Shown here: piece after piece, positions 7,502 to 15,656 of the stretch
How positions within the stretch are numbered: the first letter of the stretch is position 1
How the letters are laid out: the number at the start of each line of letters is the position of its first letter
Assembly (NCBI GenBank): GCA_023457715.1
Contig: JAEWKR010000134.1
Location: forward strand, 1 to 15,656
DNA: 15,656 nt
From: Verrucomicrobiota bacterium
Lineage (GTDB): Bacteria > Verrucomicrobiota > Verrucomicrobiia > Opitutales > Opitutaceae
Direction: 5' to 3'
Made by a program: the position numbers and the translations under genes
The notes under the pieces: model-generated
Database searches by the model: none
Told to the model about the DNA's origin: nothing
What the model saw: only the letters and a program-made list of their open reading frames with translations

Positions 7502-8047
7502 TCAAACCGTCAGCAGGTCTTTTTCCTTGGCGGCGAGGTGCTGATTGATGTCCGCGATCGCCTTGTCCGTGGCCGTCTGAATGTCCTTTTCCAGCCGCTT
7601 GGTGTCGTCTTCGGAGAGTTTGGCCTTCTTCGCGGCTTCGATGCAGTCGCGGCGGACGTTGCGGACGTGAACCCGGCCTTCCTCCGCCATGCGGTTTGCG
7701 GTCTTGACGAAGTCCTGACGGCGCTCGCGGCTCATTTCCGGGAGCGGCACACGGATGAGCTTGCCGTCGACGATCGGGTTGAAGCCCAGGTTCGCGTCGA
7801 TGATGCCCTTGGCGACCGCCTTCACGAGGCCCGCGTCCCACGGCTGGATCTGGATCATGCGGGCATCCGGCGTCGAGATGGCCGCGCATTCCTTCAAACG
7901 CATTTGGGAGCCATAAGCCTCCACCATCACGGTCTCAACCATGGCGGGGGTGGCCTTGCCAGTGTGAATCGCGCTGAATTCATGCAGCGTGTGATCCACG
8001 GCTTTTTTCATCCGTGCTTGGGCATCGGTCAGGACAGGGTGGCTCAT
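7502..8047 (-). CDS. frr: Ribosome recycling factor
   Basis: RRF acts with EF-G to split the post-termination ribosome and free mRNA and tRNA. At 181 aa it has the usual length (about 185). Family blocks are intact: the N-terminal helix of the three-helix bundle, the small domain with ATPAMVETVMVEAYGS (32-47) and IQIQPWDAGLVKAVAKGI (65-82), NLGFNPIVDGKLIRVPLP (86-103), and the returning helices with ERR, VHVRNVRRDC (126-135) carrying the conserved arginines, and the charged C-terminal helix. ATG 8047 is preceded by CAGCCCC, with no Shine-Dalgarno. It lies 127 bp downstream of pyrH across a long inverted repeat and directly upstream of proB. The pyrH-frr order is conserved in many bacteria. 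Confidence 0.97.
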   Translation of the reverse strand: MSHPVLTDAQARMKKAVDHTLHEFSAIHTGKATPAMVETVMVEAYGSQMRLKECAAISTPDARMIQIQPWDAGLVKAVAKGIIDANLGFNPIVDGKLIRVPLPEMSRERRQDFVKTANRMAEEGRVHVRNVRRDCIEAAKKAKLSEDDTKRLEKDIQTATDKAIADINQHLAAKEKDLLTV

Positions 8048-8056
8048 GGGGCTGAA

Positions 8057-8162
8057 GTTGAGAGTTGGTGGTTGAGAGTTGAGAGAGCAAAACCGAGTTG
8101 CGGGTGGTGAGAGCTAAGCGGTCCGGGTTGGGTCTCTCAACCCTCAACTCTCAACTCTCAAC
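8057..8162. repeat. Heptamer-repeat (TTGAGAG) inverted repeat in the pyrH-frr gap
   Basis: Two 30-nt arms, 8057-8086 (GTTGAGAGTTGGTGGTTGAG...) and 8133-8162 (its inverted complement), match at 26 of 30 positions, with two of the other four being G-U pairs in RNA. Each arm is made of tandem TTGAGAG heptamers or near-copies. The 46-nt spacer has no recognised content. In the pyrH-frr transcript the hairpin would end only 9 nt before the frr start codon. There are no flanking target-site duplications, so it does not look like a miniature transposon. Confidence 0.85.
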
Positions 8163-8174
8163 CCCCACCTGTGC

Positions 8175-8915
8175 TCAGTTGTGCACCAGGGTGCCGATCT
8201 TTTCGCCGACGACGGCCTTGCGGATGGCGTGCTCGTCGCCGAGGTCGAACACCAGGATGGGGACGTTGTTGTCCATGCAGAGCGAGAACGCCGTCGAATC
8301 CATCACGTTGAGCCGCTGCTTGAGTGCGTCGATGAAGCTGAGCTGGTCGAACTTCACCGCATCGGCGTGTTTCTTCGGATCCTTGTCATACACGCCGTCC
8401 ACCTTGGTCGCCTTGAGGATGATGTCCGCGTGCATTTCGCTGGCCCGGAGCGCAGCCGTCGTGTCGGTCGAGAAATACGGGTTGCCCGTGCCGGCAACGA
8501 AGATCACCACCCGGCGCTTTTCGAGGTGGCGCATGGCCCGCCGAAGGATGAACGGCTCGGCGATCTGGTTCATGGGAATGGCACTCTGGACCCGGGTGTT
8601 CACGCCGAGCTTTTCGAGGCAATCCATCAGCGCGAGGCCGTTGATCACCGTTGCGAGCATCCCCATGTAGTCACCGGTCGTCCGGTCGACGCCGCGCTTT
8701 TCGCCGTTAAGGCCCCGGAAGATGTTGCCGCCGCCGATGACGACGCAGACCTGGACGCCCAGGTCGTAGATCTCCTTCACCTGGGTGCAGATCTTCTCCA
8801 GGGTTGGCCCATCGATGGGGTCACCGGCCTTGCCACCGCGGAGGACTTCTCCGGAGAGCTTCAGAATCACCCGCTTGTAGCGGGGAGAAGGAACGGCCGA
8901 CTTCGAATCGCGCAT
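8175..8915 (-). CDS. pyrH: UMP kinase
   Basis: PyrH phosphorylates UMP to UDP with ATP in pyrimidine nucleotide synthesis and is a cytoplasmic hexamer of the amino acid kinase fold. The 246-residue product carries the expected motifs: RVILKLSGEVL (15-25), VCVVIGGGNIFRG (57-68), DRTTGDYMGMLATVINGLAL (77-96), FVAGTGNPYFSTDTTAALRA (139-158), KATKVDGVYDKDPK (168-181) and the C-terminal GTLVHN. ATG 8915 is chosen because it gives normal family length; a TTG at 8951 in the same frame would add 12 residues with no family match. No good Shine-Dalgarno precedes it. It heads the pyrH-frr-proB unit. The translation elongation factor gene tsf, often found just upstream, is absent and a sensor kinase is there instead. 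Confidence 0.97.
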   Translation of the reverse strand: MRDSKSAVPSPRYKRVILKLSGEVLRGGKAGDPIDGPTLEKICTQVKEIYDLGVQVCVVIGGGNIFRGLNGEKRGVDRTTGDYMGMLATVINGLALMDCLEKLGVNTRVQSAIPMNQIAEPFILRRAMRHLEKRRVVIFVAGTGNPYFSTDTTAALRASEMHADIILKATKVDGVYDKDPKKHADAVKFDQLSFIDALKQRLNVMDSTAFSLCMDNNVPILVFDLGDEHAIRKAVVGEKIGTLVHN

Positions 8916-8922
8916 GAACCAG

Positions 8923-8951
8923 AGAAAACGAACCTCAAAAAAGGGCGTCAA
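8923..8951 (-). promoter_or_regulatory. Weak candidate promoter for pyrH
   Basis: TTGACG (8951-8946) is a 5/6 match to the -35 consensus and sits exactly 17 bp from TTTTCT (8928-8923), a poor -10 element. If real, transcription would start at or next to the pyrH ATG and the message would be nearly leaderless. The weak -10 keeps this tentative. Confidence 0.25.
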
Positions 8952-8998
8952 TGCCTGATAATGGATTGAACACCCGATGGTAAGGGGAGGAGAAAGCG

Positions 8999-9129
8999 GT
9001 TTCTGGTTTCTCGTTTCTAGTTTCTAGTTTCTGGTTTCTCGTTTTTGGGCAACGGGGGGGCGGAGCCTTGTGCTGCGCACGAAGGCACCGGCGCTCGGTG
9101 ACCAGAACCAGAAACGGGAGACCGGAAAC
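8999..9129. repeat. Heptamer-repeat (GTTTCTN) array with inverted diverged arm, between the kinase and pyrH
   Basis: Positions 8999-9047 are seven consecutive 7-bp units GTTTCTN, the fourth base onward varying as G, C, A, A, G, C, with the last unit GTTTTTG. From about 9101 to 9129 the plus strand carries the inverted form (GAAAC, CAGAAAC, CCAGAAC units), more diverged and with one 1-bp slip. The arms can pair over about 20 bp almost entirely by Watson-Crick and G-U pairs. The purine arm ends exactly where the kinase stop codon begins (9130). Between the arms lies about 50 bp of GC-rich sequence with a seven-G run at 9054-9060. Confidence 0.8.
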
Positions 9130-13044
<3,915 letters not shown>

Positions 13045-13053
13045 TGAGGGTTT

Positions 13054-13059
13054 CCCCCT
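13054..13059 (-). promoter_or_regulatory. Ribosome binding site of the hybrid kinase gene
   Basis: AGGGGG on the minus strand lies 9 nt before ATG 13044 and matches the Shine-Dalgarno AGGAGG at 5 of 6 bases. It is the clearest such site in the window. It also forms part of a small inverted repeat, AGGG-GGAAA-CCCT (13047-13059), that could partly hide it. Confidence 0.55.
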
Positions 13060-13089
13060 AGTAGAATGAACGGAAGACTCGCGGCAATC

Positions 13090-13122
13090 CGCATTTATGC
13101 GTCAGGAACGCGGTTTCCGCGT
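13090..13122 (-). promoter_or_regulatory. Two small inverted repeats in the kinase leader
   Basis: On the minus strand ACGCGG-AAA-CCGCGT (13122-13108) and CGCAT-AA-ATGCG (13101-13090) are perfect short palindromes placed in tandem in the 113 bp between the tRNA terminator and the kinase start. They could be operator half-sites or small RNA hairpins. No convincing promoter hexamers were found next to them. Confidence 0.4.
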
Positions 13123-13157
13123 AGGGGTACGCTTTTCGCTGCAAGACCGGGACTTCG

Positions 13158-13180
13158 CAAAACCGGAGTTTCCGGTAAAA
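13158..13180 (-). terminator. Rho-independent terminator of tRNA-Pro
   Basis: Shortly after the tRNA 3' end the minus strand has a 6-bp perfect stem ACCGGA / TCCGGT with a 3-nt AAC-type loop (arms 13171-13176 and 13162-13167), then TTTT. The stem is short but the position right after the CCA end and the T run support it as the tRNA transcript end. Confidence 0.65.
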
Positions 13181-13181
13181 A

Positions 13182-13258
<77 letters not shown>

Positions 13259-13276
13259 AACAGATGAAGGGGCACA

Positions 13277-13307
13277 AAGACCCACCCGGCAGGCTGAGGC
13301 AAGTCTT
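13277..13307 (-). terminator. Weak hairpin after the AsmA-like gene, possible terminator
   Basis: On the minus strand AAGACTTGCC (13307-13298) can pair with GGTGGGTCTT (13286-13277) as ten pairs, three of them G-U, around an 11-nt loop, followed by only one or two further T. It lies about 60 nt past the AsmA-like stop codon and just upstream of the tRNA. Read-through from the AsmA-like gene into the tRNA is equally possible. Confidence 0.28.
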
Positions 13308-13367
13308 GAGTTTCGGGTTTCTCGAACCTCGCGGCTGCTCCCGCCGGCTCCCGCAACGCATCGCCGA

Positions 13368-15656
13368 TCATGGTGTCGGGCCGGGGGCGAGCGACTCCGA
13401 TGGTTTTGGGGGTTCCACCGAGTTGCCGGAGGCGGGAATCTCCGGCGTTTTCTCCGGCGGCGTGCCGGCGGGCGCGGTCGGTGTTTCCGGCTCCGCCGGG
13501 GGATTGTCCGGCTGCCCACTGAGCGACCGGAACAGGTTCGTCGGGCCCATCACGAAGGCCCACTCCGGTTTCTCCAGACTCCCGGTCAGCTTCACTTCGA
13601 GAGCGTTCGAAAGCGGGGTCAGCACCGCGCCAACCACGGATTTCAGGACATTGCCGCTTTCCTGGAAGGGAAAGACGCGGGCACGAAAATCCAACACCCC
13701 GCGATCAATCAGGTAGTCGCCGTGCGCATCGATGGCGGCGTTGTCTCCCCGGATGGCGACTTCGGGGAAATGCACCTTGGGACCGGCGATCCTGAACCGG
13801 CCGTTGGCGCTGGTGAAGCGCAGGGACGTGAAGGTCAGGAGCTCCGAGAGCGGACCGAAGAGCGCGACTTCGCCGATCTCCGCGCCCCGCAGGCCCGCGG
13901 TCCCATTGCCCTCGAAACTCAGGTGGTCGCCATACCGGCCGTCGGCGGAGGCCGCGAGGTCGAGCCGCACGTTCGCTTTTTCCTGGACGAACTTGTTGGG
14001 CGGCGGCGTGGGCAGCCCCTTGCGGTTGGCCGCGAATTTCTGCACCGCCGCCACGGCCATCCCCAGGCTCGCGTCGTTGAGCGTCGCGTCGAAGCCGATC
14101 CTTCGCGCGTCGCCTTCGCCCCAGACTTTGGCATGCAGCCGCGCGGCGCCGCCGGCAAAACGTCCCTGCGTGCCATCAATCGTCAGGACGTCATCGCGCA
14201 GGCTGGTCGTGAACGAAACGTCCTCGAAGGGGAGCCCATGGTACGTGAACGGTCCGGTGGCGTGGGCGGCGAGATCGAACGCGTAGTGTCGGGGGCCGTC
14301 GATGTCGGGACCTTCGAAGCGGCCGCGAAAGGTGACGGAGGGCGCATTGACCAGCGAGAAGGGTGAGAGGTACGGCCGGCCCTCGGCCCCGCCCAGCCCG
14401 GTGATGACGTCAAATTCGACGGTGGAGCGGGCCTCCACGTCCACGCTGCGCCATTTCGCGGTCTCCGGGTTGGCCACGACGGTGAAGACGCCCGAGGCCG
14501 CGCCGCCCCTGGCATCCGTCGCGTACGTCTCCACCCCATCGTAGAAACCGGGCCGGATGAACAACCGCGTGCGAACCCGCGAGAGTTTCTGCCCGCGGAT
14601 GACCGGTCCCGGCGCATCGGCGAAGACGAAGACCGAGGTCTTGCGACCCTGCCGCCAGAAGCCGTGGACATCGACGCTGGCCAGCGGGGGCGCCACCGGA
14701 AATTCGAGCCGTTCGAAGAACCGGGACCACCAGCTTTGAAACCAGGGCGAGATTTCGAGGGGTCGCAGCCGCCCCTGCAGCAGGAACCGGAATTCCTTGG
14801 TGGCGAAGTGGTGCTCGTACGTGCCGTGCGCGAAATTCTCGCCGATGCGGGCATACGCGCGCGGGGAATAGAAGCGTTCCGGCGTCAGCTCGAGCGCGGC
14901 GGAACCTTCCTCCATCGTGACGCCGTAGGCCCGGATGCCGCGCAGCGTGGCCTGGCCCTCGAGGCGTTCAAATTTCCAGCCGGGCGCGAGACGCACCCGG
15001 GCCACCTCCAGGGTAAGGGCGTCGAAATCGAAGAAGCGGCGCACGTCCACCCGCGCACGGGCGTTGACGATCTCCATCACGCGCGGAGACACCGGACCGG
15101 CGACGGTGAGGGCCGCGCTCTGCCGCGGCAGATCCGCCTGGCCGGCCAGCTCCAGTTCGGAGCCCGCGACCCGCGCCACCGCGGTGCCCTGCCAGGCGCC
15201 GTCGGCCGCGGGCAGCAGACGGACGGAAGCCGCCGCGACCTCGCCCTCGGGCAGCCGCACCTCATCCGCGGTGAGCTCGAGCGAGGCCACCGAAAATCCG
15301 CCGACCGCCGCCGCGCCCGCGGACGCCCCCCGGTTGGCGGTCAGGGTGCCCGCGACGCCCGCGGCCTGCGTGGATCGCGGGGCGTCAATCCCCGCCGCGG
15401 CGAAGTCCAGCGTGAGGCCAGAGGGCAGGTCGCCGGTCAGCGGGATCCGGCCGGCGGCGTGCGCCCGACGCAGGCCCACTGGCTGGCGTCCCGGAAGGTC
15501 GATCGCCTCGGCCACGGCGGAGAGGTCGGCCACGACACCCCAGGGTGCGCCGGGGCGGAGCTGCACGTCCAACGATCCGCCGCGCACCCGGGTCCGCACG
15601 TCCTGCTCGTACTCGACGAGACGCGGTGCGAGCCGCGCGAAGTGGCGGCGCAGGGC
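13368..15656 (-). CDS. AsmA-like (YhdP/AsmA_2 type) large envelope protein, 5'-truncated by the window edge
   Basis: The reading frame is open to the right edge, so the true start lies outside; 762 residues are visible, ending at TGA 13370-13368. The GTG at 15599 is not taken as the start because coding-like sequence continues in frame before it. The visible part is long and beta-rich with repeated strand-turn units, as in AsmA/YhdP/TamB proteins, which are thought to bridge the periplasm and carry phospholipids to the outer membrane. The strongest match is near the C terminus: LRFTSANGRFRIAGPKVHFP, DNAAIDAHGDYLIDRGVLDF, then VVGAVLTPLSNALEVKLTGSL, the pattern of the AsmA_2 C-terminal domain. 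The last 47 residues (about 716-762) are a low-complexity Pro/Glu/Ala/Thr tail. The N-terminal membrane anchor expected for the family would be outside the window. Family level is fairly sure; exact role is inference. Confidence 0.8.
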   Translation of the reverse strand, partial: ALRRHFARLAPRLVEYEQDVRTRVRGGSLDVQLRPGAPWGVVADLSAVAEAIDLPGRQPVGLRRAHAAGRIPLTGDLPSGLTLDFAAAGIDAPRSTQAAGVAGTLTANRGASAGAAAVGGFSVASLELTADEVRLPEGEVAAASVRLLPAADGAWQGTAVARVAGSELELAGQADLPRQSAALTVAGPVSPRVMEIVNARARVDVRRFFDFDALTLEVARVRLAPGWKFERLEGQATLRGIRAYGVTMEEGSAALELTPERFYSPRAYARIGENFAHGTYEHHFATKEFRFLLQGRLRPLEISPWFQSWWSRFFERLEFPVAPPLASVDVHGFWRQGRKTSVFVFADAPGPVIRGQKLSRVRTRLFIRPGFYDGVETYATDARGGAASGVFTVVANPETAKWRSVDVEARSTVEFDVITGLGGAEGRPYLSPFSLVNAPSVTFRGRFEGPDIDGPRHYAFDLAAHATGPFTYHGLPFEDVSFTTSLRDDVLTIDGTQGRFAGGAARLHAKVWGEGDARRIGFDATLNDASLGMAVAAVQKFAANRKGLPTPPPNKFVQEKANVRLDLAASADGRYGDHLSFEGNGTAGLRGAEIGEVALFGPLSELLTFTSLRFTSANGRFRIAGPKVHFPEVAIRGDNAAIDAHGDYLIDRGVLDFRARVFPFQESGNVLKSVVGAVLTPLSNALEVKLTGSLEKPEWAFVMGPTNLFRSLSGQPDNPPAEPETPTAPAGTPPEKTPEIPASGNSVEPPKPSESLAPGPTP

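Noticed and set aside
4802..7544. Two long plus-strand frames (4802-6565 and 5904-7544)
   Set aside because: They run antisense to GH28 and proB and cross the real gene boundaries without any domain.
7488..7889. Upstream extension of the proB frame into frr
   Set aside because: The frame stays open but translates frr out of frame; its composition is not proB-like and the known N-terminal motif begins about 14 residues after GTG 7487.
8057..8162. Miniature inverted-repeat transposable element
   Set aside because: The arms are internally repetitive heptamers, there is no flanking target-site duplication, and the neighbouring sites of like design use different sequences.
8999..9129. CRISPR-like array
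   Set aside because: Units are 7 bp with no spacers and no cas genes nearby; it is a simple tandem repeat with an inverted arm.

Overview
The window is GC-rich bacterial chromosome with dense single-copy housekeeping genes. The mix (a membrane pyrophosphatase of the K+-independent type, a secreted DUF4139 protein, a secreted GH28 pectinase-type enzyme, a CHASE/PAS hybrid histidine kinase and a large AsmA-like protein, with several starts lacking Shine-Dalgarno sequences) suggests the Verrucomicrobiota, most likely the family Opitutaceae. This placement is inference from gene content and base composition; no 16S rRNA gene or other taxonomic marker is present.

Layout, left to right: a GGGA tract able to form a G-quadruplex (60-87); a rho-independent terminator (122-156) closing hppA (177-2780, minus). 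Then a 389-bp divergent intergenic region leads into a secreted DUF4139 protein (3170-4615, plus). That gene converges on a secreted GH28 family enzyme (4715-6133, minus) across a long purine/pyrimidine inverted repeat. Next come proB (6360-7487), frr (7502-8047) and pyrH (8175-8915), all minus, so transcribed in the order pyrH-frr-proB. Upstream of pyrH is a 1304-residue hybrid sensor kinase (9130-13044, minus), then a tRNA-Pro(GGG) gene with its own terminator (13158-13258, minus), and the 3' part of an AsmA-like gene that runs off the right edge (13368-15656, minus).

pyrH (UMP kinase, pyrimidine nucleotide supply), frr (ribosome recycling) and proB (first step of proline synthesis) look like one growth-related transcription unit; proB begins only 14 nt after the frr stop. 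hppA couples PPi hydrolysis to cation pumping. The GH28 enzyme and the DUF4139 protein both carry export signals. The kinase probably senses an extracytoplasmic ligand through its CHASE domain.

The most unusual signal is not a gene. Three of the short intergenic gaps (4615-4700, 8057-8162, 8999-9129) are built the same way: tandem copies of a 6- or 7-bp unit, strongly purine on one strand, arranged as two arms that are inverted complements of each other. The unit differs at each site (CTTTCC, TTGAGAG, GTTTCTN), so these are not copies of one element. They look like a locally generated class of simple-repeat hairpins placed at gene ends and between operon genes. Most of the other long open frames on the opposite strands are GC-driven shadows of the genes listed.
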